From Neospora caninum Liverpool (taxonomy: Eukaryota; Apicomplexa; Conoidasida; Eucoccidiorida; Sarcocystidae), in assembly GCF_000208865.1 (NCBI RefSeq), contig NC_018395.1, positions 1,643,920 to 1,707,919 on the forward strand: a DNA stretch of 64,000 nucleotides, read 5' to 3'. The notes under the pieces were generated by a model that saw only the letters and a program-made list of their open reading frames with translations, did no database searches and was not told where the DNA came from. Below are positions 20,908-33,400 of this stretch, in pieces; the stretch's first letter is position 1; the number at the start of each line of letters is the position of its first letter. Position numbers and translations under genes: made by a program.

Positions 20908-23013
20908 ATGGCGGAGCAGATGATAAGGTCGGCCGCGACCGGGCCGTCAACCGAGGACGATGGAGACAGTGTGGAGTCTCGCCGTCCAGCTTCGTCCCTG
21001 CTTTCGGGCTCCGAAACTCCGCGACAGGGGCACCGCCGGGAGGCAAGCGCCGCGGGTGAACCCGGGACCAGGCAGGCGAGCACTCGGCGACAGGCTGAGC
21101 CGTCCCAGGCGGGTGCGTTTGTCGCGCGCACAGGGTCCACGGCGTCGGATGGGCGTTCGGAGACGCGGTCGGAGGTCAGCATTGAACTGGAGAGAAAAGG
21201 GACGAGTCCACACGAGATAAGGGGCCGCTCTGTCTCGAACCCTGGCTTCTACTGGGGTGCCTCCCCGCTATCGTTCGGCGGGCCAGCGTGTCCGCCTCCA
21301 GACCGGTTCGTCTCGACGGGTACCTGTGCGTCGTCTGCGAGGGAGCATCGCCGCATGCTCTCGCGCCGGGCACAGACGCCTCGCGGTTGCTCAGGTTTTG
21401 CGGCGGCTTCACTCGATGTCGCTCCGCCCGCGACCGCTTTTCTTCACACGCACATGCCGGCGCGGAATCTCGCGGCCTCGGGGTCGTTCTCGTCCGTCTC
21501 TACGCACGGCACGGGCGGCGGCCACCGCCCAGAAGGCGAGCCCAGATCTGCGCGCACGCAGGAGGCGGGGTACCCCGAGAAGGCGCCGCGGAGCGCGTTC
21601 TTCAGCGAAAAGGAACGGAGCACCATCTACTTTGACCGACGGGGCCAGGTGTTCACGTCGTGCATGACTGACTGGGAGGAAGATGACGCGTCTCACCGCA
21701 ACGCGCACCGCGCGAAACACCGAAGAATGGTGAGTCGCCCGCCCTCGACGCACGACGGCGTCAGCGTGGCCCGGGATGATCGGTCGATCTGCGTCGATCC
21801 TATGGGCGGCGGCGTCGGGGGGTTTTACGACGGAGCGACGCTCCGAAGACGGCGAGCGTCGCCGGCGAGGTGCTGCAGTCGGTGGTGCCGAGCCACCGGC
21901 TTTGTCAACCAGTGGCGAAAGGAGTCGGTGTACGGGGTGTACCCGATCTGGACGCTGAGTGCGACGATGTGGGTGTGCATCATTGGGACGATCCTGTGCT
22001 TGGCGCTGGGAGCCTGGCTGATTGTCGAGGACAACCGCCACGTCGAGTGCCGGCTGAACTACGAAGATGAGACGCTGCAAGAGGGCGGATCGAGGTACTC
22101 CCTGCTCTCGATCACGGCGGACCTGTGTGGCAGTCGGAACAGTGACCTGACAGAGCTGACGGGGCCGTACGTCTACGTCTACGTGGAAATGGAGAACTTC
22201 TTCCAGAACGACGCGCAGATCCTCTGGAGCCGGAACGAGGCGCAACTGGCTGGGAAGATCATCACAGACCCGAGCGAACTGAGCGACTGCGACCCGGTCG
22301 TCACAGCTGTCGTCAACAACGTGACCAAGATTTTGCACCCCTGCGGAGCGCTCGCGTGGAATGTCTTCACCGACCGGTTCCAGTTCCTGGACGCCGTCCC
22401 GGACGACGCTGTCGACTCTGGCCCAGTCAAACCGCTGGTCGTTGAGCAGAGCCAAGACATTCTGCTCAGCTCGTTGGACTGGCGTTCGCGGTTCAAGAAC
22501 CCCCCGGCTGAGGAGCGGGCAAAGTACCGCGACCAAGTCTACTTTTGGATGAGCCAGGTGGACAACGACGACGGCCAAGACATGTACAAGAGCCGAGAAG
22601 AGGCGAAAGCAGAGCTACTGATGGATCGGCTCAACTACGAAGAGGCGGGGGAAATGGTCGAGAACGGCCACTTTATCCAGTGGATGCAAGTCGCAACCTT
22701 TGGGACGTGGAGAAAGCTGTACGGCCGCATCAAGGGTCCCGTCGAGCTCCCGCTCTTCGCCTACATCGCGGTGACCTACGATGTGAAACAGTGGCGGGGA
22801 AAGAAGGCCATTGTGCTCGTTCAGCCGTCGCGATTTGGAGGCCGGACGCAGTTCACTGGAATCACGTACCTCGTGTTCGGGTGCATTCTCGGGGTCTTCG
22901 CCATCTACATGCTGTGGAAGAGATGGTACAAGACAGACGCACTCGCGGATGACGCCGTCAAAGACATTCGTTGGCGCGCGGGCAGTCGGAAGGGCAAGAA
23001 AAAGCTTAAGTGA
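20908..23013 (+). CDS. CDC50/LEM3 (TMEM30) family, P4-ATPase flippase beta subunit, 701 aa
   Basis: CDC50 proteins pair with P4-ATPases, are needed for their ER exit, and support transport of aminophospholipids to the cytosolic leaflet. The single exon starts at the ATG at 20908 (MAEQMIRSAATG); the frame opens a little earlier only with a GTG. Two membrane spans frame a large exoplasmic loop: TM1 at about residues 347-371 (SATMWVCIIGTILCLALGAW) and TM2 at about 649-672 (YLVFGCILGVFAIYMLW). The loop has the family hallmarks: paired cysteines (HVECRLNY, TADLCGS, SDCDP), HPCGALAWNVF matching the PCG-A-x-F motif, an NVT glycosylation sequon, the WMQVATFGTWRKLYG block and GGRTQFTGITY. The cytosolic tail is short and basic (GSRKGKKKLK). 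The 345-residue Ser/Arg-rich N-terminal extension is unusual, since the family is normally about 350-400 residues in total. The family assignment is secure. Confidence 0.95.
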   Translation: MAEQMIRSAATGPSTEDDGDSVESRRPASSLLSGSETPRQGHRREASAAGEPGTRQASTRRQAEPSQAGAFVARTGSTASDGRSETRSEVSIELERKGTSPHEIRGRSVSNPGFYWGASPLSFGGPACPPPDRFVSTGTCASSAREHRRMLSRRAQTPRGCSGFAAASLDVAPPATAFLHTHMPARNLAASGSFSSVSTHGTGGGHRPEGEPRSARTQEAGYPEKAPRSAFFSEKERSTIYFDRRGQVFTSCMTDWEEDDASHRNAHRAKHRRMVSRPPSTHDGVSVARDDRSICVDPMGGGVGGFYDGATLRRRRASPARCCSRWCRATGFVNQWRKESVYGVYPIWTLSATMWVCIIGTILCLALGAWLIVEDNRHVECRLNYEDETLQEGGSRYSLLSITADLCGSRNSDLTELTGPYVYVYVEMENFFQNDAQILWSRNEAQLAGKIITDPSELSDCDPVVTAVVNNVTKILHPCGALAWNVFTDRFQFLDAVPDDAVDSGPVKPLVVEQSQDILLSSLDWRSRFKNPPAEERAKYRDQVYFWMSQVDNDDGQDMYKSREEAKAELLMDRLNYEEAGEMVENGHFIQWMQVATFGTWRKLYGRIKGPVELPLFAYIAVTYDVKQWRGKKAIVLVQPSRFGGRTQFTGITYLVFGCILGVFAIYMLWKRWYKTDALADDAVKDIRWRAGSRKGKKKLK

Positions 23014-25661
23014 ACTTGAGACGCGCGGAGGCCGAGACTCCGACATCACGAGACGCCCGAGCTGGACTTCCTGGGCGGCCCAGCCCGACACGCGCCAAGG
23101 CTATGCTCGTAGAAAGGGTAGACAAATGCCGATTTTTCAACTACACGGTGGAACTGCTTTACACCGCAGTCCTCAAGGTGTCTGCGGGCAGTTTTCTAGT
23201 GTGTGGATGTGTCGAACTCGCACTCGCCTTCTACGCCGACACCTGTGTGCGAATACGTTGTGCACGTCTGCACGCCCGGTTTTGTGTGTTAAGTCGTTGT
23301 ACGTCGTGTCGAGGCAGTGGAGGGGAAACGAGGGACAGTCCCAGCGATACTCAGATGAAGCGGGGAGGCTAGAAGACGGAGAGAGTCGCGCCGCGAACGA
23401 CAGACGACCGTGAGTGTGCGGGGAAGAGGGAAGTGTCGACGGTTTGGACTCAACTGCTCGAGACGGTTCAACACAGGAAAGAAGGATTCGGAAAGAACAG
23501 ATGATGCGGGTGGTTGTGGAAGAGTTGCAGTGTTTGCTCGTTTTCCCTCATTAGTTTTCGTGTGAGGTGCCAGGTACAAGTGGGAGGATAGGTTGGCTGC
23601 CGGTCGCCGAAGAGGTCGGTGTCGTCCCGGGTTCGTTTGAAAAGTGTGGAGAACGAAACCCGCACCTGAAAGGGGGAAACTCCCTTTTCTGTGGCTGGCC
23701 AACCTCCACATCATTTTGAGAAGCAATGTAGTGCCCTGGGAAGTGGAAAGCTGACGCAGACGGTCGAGGCCGGGTCCCCCTAACAAAGACCTACGGAGAT
23801 ACAGCCAGATGAACGCGTGTACGCTTCCCCATTGTGCGTTTTCTTGTTTTTGTTCTGAGTGCTTCTTGTCGCGTCCTCGGCTTTACGTTGGACAAAACCT
23901 CCGGCTTTTGTCCTCTCTTGTCGCGCCTCTTGGTCACAGCCACTCGCTCAGTGATCGCCCTCGACCGTTTACGACACAGTCTCAGGGCAGTGCCTCAACC
24001 ATTTTTCTTGGAATAGATTTGCGTATCCTTTAAAACATGCTCTCTTCTCTCCCTCAATCGCACATATCCAACCTCTTGAGCCTCTGCTGACTCTCCGGCC
24101 TTTTCCCAAGACTCCCTGGTCGTCGCTACAAACAGCCAGACTTTGCCCCAACTGTCCGCCTCGTTCAGACCCGTCCTCGACTCGCTTGAGTAGTCAGATA
24201 AACTGCGCGTGAGCTGGCGGCATCCCCGCGGAGCTCTGAGCGTTTCGCTACATTTCTACTTTCGGGATAGCGAATACAGCGAAGAGCGAGGTAGCGCACG
24301 ACCGAGGCTCGCTGACACGCAGACGGACGGCGAGGCTCCTTCCTTCTGCCCGCTTCCGTGCATGCGTCTGGGTTTGTGCACCGCCCCCCGTCGCAAAAAG
24401 ATGGGAGGAGGGACACTGCGAGGGCGTGCAGGATGTACGGAGCCGGATCCCCGAGCGAGGGCATGTCTCCGGCCCGAGGGGGGGGGAGGGGGGGGGGAAG
24501 GTAGGAAGAAAGGCCAGATTAGGGGGATGTCACGGCGGAAGCGCAAACCAGATGCACAAACAGCAGTGATGGGAGACCTCAGCAAACAGATAGTCGTTTG
24601 GGGCTGGGCAGCGTGGACAGCCCGGAGGCCGTGGCGCAGAAACGGCGCGGCGAGAGGAGAACGATAGAGGAGACGGGGGAGCAAAACTGAGAGGAGAGTG
24701 GAGAGAGGGTTGCAGGGAAGAAGGACATGAAGGTCGAGAAACGAGGAGATCAAAATGACTTGCCGAAAGCAGAAAACACCTCGATAGCGCAAGGCGACAC
24801 GGGCGGAAGCGGCCAGTTGCGTCTGGACCTAAAGTCGTTAACATGATCCCGGAAACCTCCGACAGCTGTGGGACGAGACACAGACACACATAATTACGGC
24901 ATCTGTTTCCGTTTGGCTCTCCCATCTATCGCCGGCGTTTGGAGGAAGGTTTTGTCTTTGTGCTCTGGCTGGAGAGGATTCCATGCCACTTGATTGGCCG
25001 ACGCGTAATGTGTTGGAGCAGTGCCGCACTCACGCCCGCGTGTTGCTCATCTTCCACGTGCAGAACCCTGTGGTCTGAGGTTTCCAAGCCGAAGTTCTAC
25101 ACCCGGCGCTTGCCGCGTTATCACGCTTAACGGAAGCCTTTTCAGGACGTACGGACGTCGAAGTTGCACGAAAGCAGAGGAGGAGGAACAGCATCAACAG
25201 AGAAGCATAACCGAAACTGGCCCGAGGAAAGATACAAAAGAGCGAGAAGCCACGACTCGGACGACGGCCCTCTCGTGTTTGTCTTGTTCTTTCTCCGGTG
25301 AACTCTGCCAGCCCCCGTCGGTCTCCCGAACACACTCCCGCATAGAAGCGCAGAAACACTCGCCACGAGCAGCCTGCCGCCCGGGAACCTGCATGGCCTG
25401 CGACCCGCGGTTCCATCCGACCGCACGCCTCTCCAAAGACTGCAAAACGCCTAGAGGGAAGGCACGAAAAAAACGCGTTTCGTGCAGTCTGCAGAGAGGA
25501 GCGTCTCTGCCTCGCCGAGCGCACGCCTGCGCAGCCTGTCCTTCTTCCCCTCGCTCTTCACTTGAACGCGGGTGGACACGGGGCTCGAGACGCGTAGATA
25601 CCGAGTGAAGATCGACAGGGAGGGCGCCTTGGGTGCGCGCCGCCTTTTTCCTGGCCCGTCT
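23014..25661. other. Convergent intergenic block between the CDC50 and J-protein genes
   Basis: Both neighbours terminate here, so 3' UTRs are expected. It contains a G-rich run at 24478-24498 interrupted by one A. Translated short frames are Arg/Ser-rich shadows without domains. No supported gene. Confidence 0.55.
24478..24498. repeat. G-rich homopolymer run with one interruption
   Basis: Twenty-one bases, all G except one A. It could form a quadruplex with neighbouring G runs, but no function is shown. Confidence 0.85.
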
Positions 25662-27443
25662 TCAGCGCCCTGCAGTCGAGAAGAAGTTGAAGATCGTCTC
25701 GAAGTGCGACCAGCAGCCAATCAGGAGGGAGCCGCCCAGCACGAGCATGATGACCATCTGGAGAAAACATTCACAGGCGACGAAAAGACCTAGAGAACGG
25801 CTCACGCCTGCGCGACTTCGTCGGTCTCCCTTTTCGAAACCTTCCGGGGTTCACGCACGCGGGCATGTGGCCGCCCGAACCCAGGCGAACACCTCTGGGG
25901 AAACCGCCTGTCCCCGGAGGCGCGGGAAACAGACGCTGTGGCAGGCTGACGGCAGGAACAACAACCCGTCTTCGAGGAGACACATACACACAGACCCTAC
26001 ACGCGGGTGTCGAAGAAGACGTGGACACACCGAGACACACAAACACGTGGAGAAGGAAGAGGGCTTGAGGCGTCGAGACTTCTACGTGATCTAGGAACAG
26101 CGTCGACGCGCGGCCGGGCAGACCAAAGAGATGCTTTCAAGACGTCTTACCTCTGAACTCAAACCACCACCCACGTAACAGAGCGCCGCCACGCTGGCCA
26201 AGAGGACGACCTGCAGGAAGCCGCGCACGCATGCACATCAAACGCCGCGCATCGACGAAGCTGCGTTGAAGCGCCCCGCTTTGTGCAGGCTTCACCCCCA
26301 CAACAGGAGAGGGGGAGAGCCCGCGTGCGTCGCTCTACGCCATGCGCAAACGGGTGAGTCCACAGTTCACTTTCTCTCCCGCCACGCCGGACGTGGCTTA
26401 GCGGGGGAAATCGCTCCGCAATTCCCTGGTCTTCAGGCTGCTCCGCTCCGTGGGTCTCCTGAACGCCGCAGCCCGTCGGAAGTTTCGACTCTCTTCACTT
26501 TTGAGTTGCACCCTTTTTGTGGGCTGTCTTTTCGCGGAGTTTCTGTCTATGGGCGAGAGCTTGCGAGCTTGGTTGCCTTGCCCCGTGGGTTTGTGTCTCT
26601 CGCCTACGTTGGTCCAGGAGATGTCGAAGAAGCTGTACAGCGCGGACCAGTACCAGGCGGGTGCGGCGCTGGCGACACAGCGTTTGGCGAAACGGTGGGC
26701 ATCGCAGTATTCCGGCAACGGCTCAAAGTCGAGGTGTTTTTCGTCGATTTCTTCGTCCTCCGACTTGTGCTGCTGCGCGTCGAGGAGCTGGTAAAGCTCG
26801 GCGAGCAGACTTCTCTGACGCTTCTTCTCGGCCTCAGCTTCCCGGAGCGAGCCGTTCTGGCCGCCGCGCGTGTCGGCGTCGTGGAGCGTGAGGAAGCGAC
26901 TGCCGTCGAGGTCGAGGAGGAAGAGACGCGAGAACTCCAGGTCTTCTTTCCAGAACGTGAAGAAGGGTGCCGACGCAGGAATGCCGGGGAGAGAAGGCAG
27001 CAGCGCAGGGGCGTCGAGTGACAAGCGAACCTGGGGAAGACGAAACAACGCGGGCGACGCGTGACTCGAAAAGTGAAGAGAGAAGCTGGGGAAGAGGCGC
27101 CGACACCGCGACACCACAGAGAGGAGAGAACCGCGGGTAAGGACAGGCACCCGAGGAGGACCACGACGGAAAACGAACAGGAGCGAAGAGACAAACCCGC
27201 TGGACGAAGGAACAGACACACGACACGAACGAGAGAAAGCGCCTCACGAGCTCTCAAAAGAAGAAACCCCCAGTTTCTCCCTTTCCCCTCACCGTCTGAA
27301 CATGGAAGCCTCCATCTTTGCTTCCTTCATCTTCCTCGGCGACTTCCTCTTCTTCCGAATCCTCATCCTCATCCTCGTCAGATTCGTCGTCGGTCTCCTT
27401 TGTGCTGTGCTTGGGTTTGTCTTTTGCCTTCTCTGAAAACACA

Positions 27444-27477
<34 letters not shown>

Positions 27478-30400
27478 TACAATGCAGGTGTAACTCAAGG
27501 GGGAGTCCTCTCCGCCCTGCCCCCATATACCAGCGTAGATGTCCCCACAAGCTTCTATCAATCCCTTCACGTCTTCGCTGCGCCGCGAAGCTGTGCATTT
27601 CTCTATAAGCATGCGCGTAGCCGTCCATCCCCTTTTCTCACCCTTGAGGAATCTTTCCCGAGACGTCTGGAGAATCGCGCTGATTTCGTCGACAGAGAGA
27701 ACAGCGTCGGCCGTGGCCTTCGCCGAGTCGCCTCCCTGGCCTTCCCCGGCCGGCCCCTCAACGCGCACGAGTGTGTACACCCGTTGCTCCAGCGTACCGC
27801 GGCACAACAGAGCCGCATTCTGCTGGTAAATGTAGGGGTGAACGTGCTGGAGGAACGAGACAAAGAGAACGGGGGAGAGGGCCATGATGCTTTAGATCGC
27901 TGGGACCGCTCTCCGTCATCAAAAGCAGTCGTCGCAGCTGCAGGCTGCAGACCCGTTGGAGCTCCCGAGCCCAGAGAAGAGACCACCAGAGCAAGAGAAT
28001 GCAAAAAAAAAAGACAAGAATGAAGCAAAGAGAGCAGCGCGGAAACGAAAGGGAAGACGGAAGCGCGACACGGTGAGAGGAGAAACGAGAGCGACACCCG
28101 AGGCTGACGCAACTGTCGCGAAGGCAAGGAAAATGCCTTTTTTTCCATCTCACTTGCTGGAAGGAAGCGAGGAGGTTGTGGAGTTGCGTGAAGAGGGCGC
28201 TTTGAGACGCGCGAGACTTTCGGATGGACAGTTTCTCCACATATCTGTGGACGCCTTCGCCCTCGTCGACAAAGAGCAAAAATACCAGAGACGAGCGTAG
28301 GTCCTCTTGTGTGAATCCGAGAGGCGCATTTTTCACGAGGGATTTGGTATCCTCTCTCCGGGTTAGCCACCGGGGCGGATCTTGCAGCGCCGCAAAGAGT
28401 TCCTTCGTCTCGGCCTCGTCGGCAAGGAAACGCTCCAAGTTGTGCACGTAGCCGAAGGAGAAGAGCGGCAGATATTTGTGTGCCGCGTGTTTGAGAAGGA
28501 GCGAGGGGACAGTCGGCGAAGAGCGCGAAGGAACAACCACGAGCTTGTACGGTTGGGCCAGAGCAGACAGACCAGGCGCAGCCGACGCAGAAAGGAAGGC
28601 CTTCACCTCGGAGGCTGCAGCAAAAAAAAAAAACAGAGGCCCAGACCAACCGCAACAGTAAGGATCATTTGTGCTGGGCGGACACCACACAGCGGGAGAA
28701 AGAGCCTTACGCGAGGGCCTTTCTTTGACCCCGCTCTTCTCGCCGCGAATATGCTCCCAAAACAACAACACAAACAGATGCAGGCGACCGTGAGGGAAAG
28801 AGGGAAAGGACGAACGACCTGCGAAAGCGAAAGACAAAACGGAGAACGGGATTTAACGGGGCCGTCTCCGAAAATAAACCAATTGCCTTTTCTGGCGTCC
28901 GCTGTTTTCGCTTGCCAAGAACCTGCCACAGTTCGCCTGCAGGCTGGGCCGCGAGACAGGGCGAGAGACGAGAACGCGAGGAGACTCAAGAGACACACTG
29001 GCGAAGAGGCAAGTCGACAGGAAGGCACCCCATGGGGCGCAGCAGCCGCTCTGGCCCGAAGAGAAAGAAGCGCGCCGAAGGCAAAAAGACATGAGAAACC
29101 GCCGGAAGGACGAGCGCCAGGGGAACAAGAAAAGGACGGAGAGAAAGAGGAGACGCGGAGACCACTGGAACAGAGAAGGGACAGAGAGAGGAACGGCGGG
29201 AGGTCCGGAGAGAGGCGAAATTCCTAGGGCGACTCACCTGACGAGAGACTCGCAATATGATTCGGGAAGCTGCGAGCAATAAAAGCGTGGATGCTCTCCA
29301 CAGAAGGCCGCGTGATTGCGGGGTACACCTGAAGAGAGACGCGCACTGGATGCAGAAAGCATAAAAACGGAACCTCCTTCCTGTTGGTGGATGCACCATT
29401 CTACGGAGACACAGCGACGGAGGTGACGAGAACGCACTCAAGCCTTGAACACTTCTTGCGTTACGGGAAAGAGGCAGAGATCATCTACGCGTAACGCATG
29501 AACTTGAGAGAGACGCAGACCGAGAGAAGTTGCGAGAGGCATTCAAAGGGAGGCGCAGACGAGCAGAGACAGGAAAGGCGCCGTGTGCTGGCGGGTGTAC
29601 CTCTGGATGCATGCCGTTGGCCATAACGAGGATCGCCGGGAAGATTCTGAAGAAAACGCACCGGGAACCCGAGAAAACGATGAGACACAGAAAGGAGAGA
29701 AGACAGGAAGAAGCAGGCCGAATCGACGCTGTCACGCAAAAAAGAGAAGTCGAGGCGAGAGAGATGTTGAAAAGCCTTTGAAAAGGTTCGCGGAAGAGCA
29801 AATGTGGAAAGAAGACAGCAAAGGAACGTGGAGGGGCCCACAACCTACTTGATATTGACAGGAAGCCGCTTCGTCAGATCCTTGTTCTTCCTCACATTGA
29901 TGACGCCATACTTGAAATATTTCCCCAACGTCAACGCTGCAGAGGCAAGAAGACAGCAGAAAGTCCACAAAATGCCGAAACACCCAGCCGCCACCCAGTC
30001 CCTCCCTCTCCCGACAAATCCAGGTGCCTACGCCTCTGCATCGACAAACACTTCTACCTATACATATACGTATATATATATATATATATATAACTGTATA
30101 GGCAGATAAATGTGTGCAAGGTTATCTATGTCCCTACGACTCCACTGCCAAGTCTTCCGCCACGCACGTTCCCATCCTTGCTCCGGGTCTTGCTTTCTGC
30201 GTCTTCGTGGCTGGCCCGCCTCAGATTTGCCACGGGGGCTGCCGAAGACACTCCGAGGGCCAAGCCGCGCACCAAAAAGACGGAAGACAGACGAGAACGC
30301 AGGAAAGCAGCAAAAAAAGGCGAGAGCACAGGCTCCAGTGCAAAGGAAAGAGACCGAAGAGCGACACAAAACGAAGTACGGAAGGAGGTTGACGAACGAG

Positions 30401-33400
30401 AGGGGAAAACGAACGAAGGCTTTCAGGAGAAAAACGTCGCCGGAGATCCACGCTTTCCACCTTTCCGAGAAACGCGCGCCTGTTACCTGTTTCCTGCCAC
30501 ATCTCCATCACGTGCTCGCTGAACTCGTCCTTGTCATTGTGGAGCTGCAAACAAACAGATCGCCACGCCCCTGTGCGACGCCCAGTCAAGCCTTTCAAAG
30601 CACACGATTCCAAAACGCATCTATATGCATATCTATATACAAATCCGTCCCTGGAAATACATGCAAACGCGCACGCACACTCACACATACACGCATATAT
30701 TTATATATATATATATATGGAGAGGTAGGGGTGTCCTGCCATATGAAGCACGCACCTCGGAAAGATTCTGGAGTGCATCTTTAGGGGCGGTTTTTATCGT
30801 TCTCGATGCAGAGAGTTAGCGGACCAGAAATCCGTTTTCCACGTTCGTTGCAAAACGGTTTCTCACCATGATTGTCCACACGTGTCGGCCTGTGGCGGGA
30901 TAGAACGCGTCGTTTGGCCCGAGACTCGTGAGGTCGATGATGTCTTTGCTGGTACGCGCGAGACTTTCCTCGCCTTCTCCGCGGCTCCGTTCCTGATCGC
31001 CTGCGTCGTTGCCGTCCTTCTTCTTCTTCAGCGCCTTCATCAAGGACTCGTACGCAACCGCTACTTCCGTGAAGCGGGCTTGGCAACCTGCGCAACCTGG
31101 GTTCTTGTCCGGGTGCCTGAAAAGAGAACGAGGAAACATCCCCTCGGTTCCTTCTAGCGCCCATCCAACACAGAGATACGGATTTCCAGGAACAACCAAT
31201 TCTCTCTCTTATTCTGCCTTCCCACAAAAATGCCCGAACTCCCGCAAACCTTCCACATCCATATATATGTATATGTATATATATATGTATATATATGTAC
31301 ATAGAGGCCGCCTTTGCAAGTAAATCCCAATGGCCACACGTGCGCCGGTGTGTACATAGTTGTGGACATGCATGCGTGTGTTCTGCCGCATATACACCTC
31401 GTGTACGTAAACGAAAAAAACATATACATATATCTATATATATGTATATATATATATTTGTGTACGCGTATCTTTATGCATACATATCTGCGCCCACAGC
31501 TGGCTTACGTATGTGTCTCTCTATGTCGCTCTCGAGCGCCCGATTTGTCCCAACTGTGCGCACGGTCGGCAACGGTTGGATCGATTCATGCATTTGTGCC
31601 TTACCATCGCACAGACAAAGTTCTGTAGGCTTTGCGGATGTCTGCTTCAGTTGCTCCTGAGTCCAGCTGAAGAGCGGCCAGGTGTTGTTCTGTCTGCTGC
31701 CCACCCGTGTCTTCATCTTGGCCGTAATATTCCTCCGCGGCTTTCAGCGCAAAAACGCCTGCGCGAATTCAGACACGCCACAGCGAGAGACCGCTCCATG
31801 AGTCTTCTGAGCCTCCGTTTTCTCTCTGGACCCTTGACTCCCAGACACAGACAACTGACGCACGCGTGTTCTCCTTATCGCCATCTGGGAATACCGGTAC
31901 AAACGGACAGGCCTCTCGGAACATAAGCGTCCCGCGAGAATCTATCCCTCTCTCTACTCTCCTACACGTACAAACATATATATATATATATATATATATA
32001 TGCAGATGGGTTGAATCATTCGTGGGGGAGAGAAGGACCAGGGAGAGAAGTGAAGCGGCAAGCGCTGCACGTGCGCCGCTCTGCTTTTTCCAGCTTCTGC
32101 GGCGCCTCACGCTTCCCGTTCCTACCGATGATTGCAAGAGCGACGCATGCGTTGACGAGCCACCGCAGGAGGCGACTCCGCAGAGGCGTGCTCGATTCGA
32201 ACAGCCGCTCCTTCAAAACGGCGAAGGAGAAACCTTCGTCTTTCTCCTTTCTCTTGCCTGAGCGCGGAGCCTGACAGAAGAGACAACGGGGCACCCGGTG
32301 AGGAAAGTAAGAGCAGTGGCACAGGGAAACTCAGCGAAAATCAGAGACGCCTGAAGAGACAGATGCCTGAGTGCCGGCACGCGGCGAAATCTCCCGCAGG
32401 CAAAGACGAGAGACGGAGAGAAAACAACTTCCGGCAGAACGCCCAGGCACCACCCCAGGGCGCAGCTCTCAGAGAAGAATTGAAGACGCACGGACGCGTC
32501 TAAAGGGAGAAGAGACAGCGAAATACGCGGCGAGCGAGAAGACACCTTTTCCCGCCGTTGCCTCGCGAGTTTTGGCATGTTGCCTGTTTCCGATCACGCC
32601 TCTCCTCTCTGCGTTCGCTTCCCTCTCTTTTGTCACGTTAAGGACGCCTCAGTATCGCTCTCTACATGAGCTGAGAATCAGCACTTCTTCCCCATCTTCC
32701 CGACTCCAACTCTCTCCATCTGTATCTCCCCCTCGATCTACGTGTCCATCTATCTCACCGTCATTCTTGCTCGTCCCTGTGTCGACGGCACCTACGTTCT
32801 TTCCCTTTTCTTTCTTTCCCAGGCGTTTTCTCGCCTCCTCGCCGCCGCTGGAGGTTGCAGGCCCCGTGGGACTTGTGCGGTGACTGCCGGAGCGGAGGGC
32901 GTCGTACACGTGGGCCGCGCGTTTCCCCATTGCGTCCACTTCGTCGCCACTGTCCACGGCGTCTTCTCTGGAAGAAGATCGCGAAAAGACACGTGGAAAG
33001 AGCAACACACTGCAGCGCTGCGCGACACCACCCAGAGAAAGAAAGAGGCGAAAGGACAAAAGACACGGAGAGGAGACAGAGGAAGCAAACACCGGGGACG
33101 TAACAGGCCGGACCAGGAATGCGAGATACAAGAGAGAGACACAGCCGGAAGAGGCAGTGAAAGGAGAGGTGGACGCAAGAAATGCGACAAGGGCTGCTGC
33201 GCCCCTTGGAGACGCAGGAAGTCGAGACGCTGTGACTTTTCCAAGACTGGCGAGAAAAAGAAACGCGCGAAACCGGCTTGTCGCCTCACCGGGTAGAGTT
33301 CGAGGCAGGGCTTCCGTCTGTGCGTCGGCCTCCGGAGCCTGCTTGTCTGTTTTTCCCGTCCCTCTGGCTGCTCGCGTTGTTCTTTCCCGACTGCACGACA

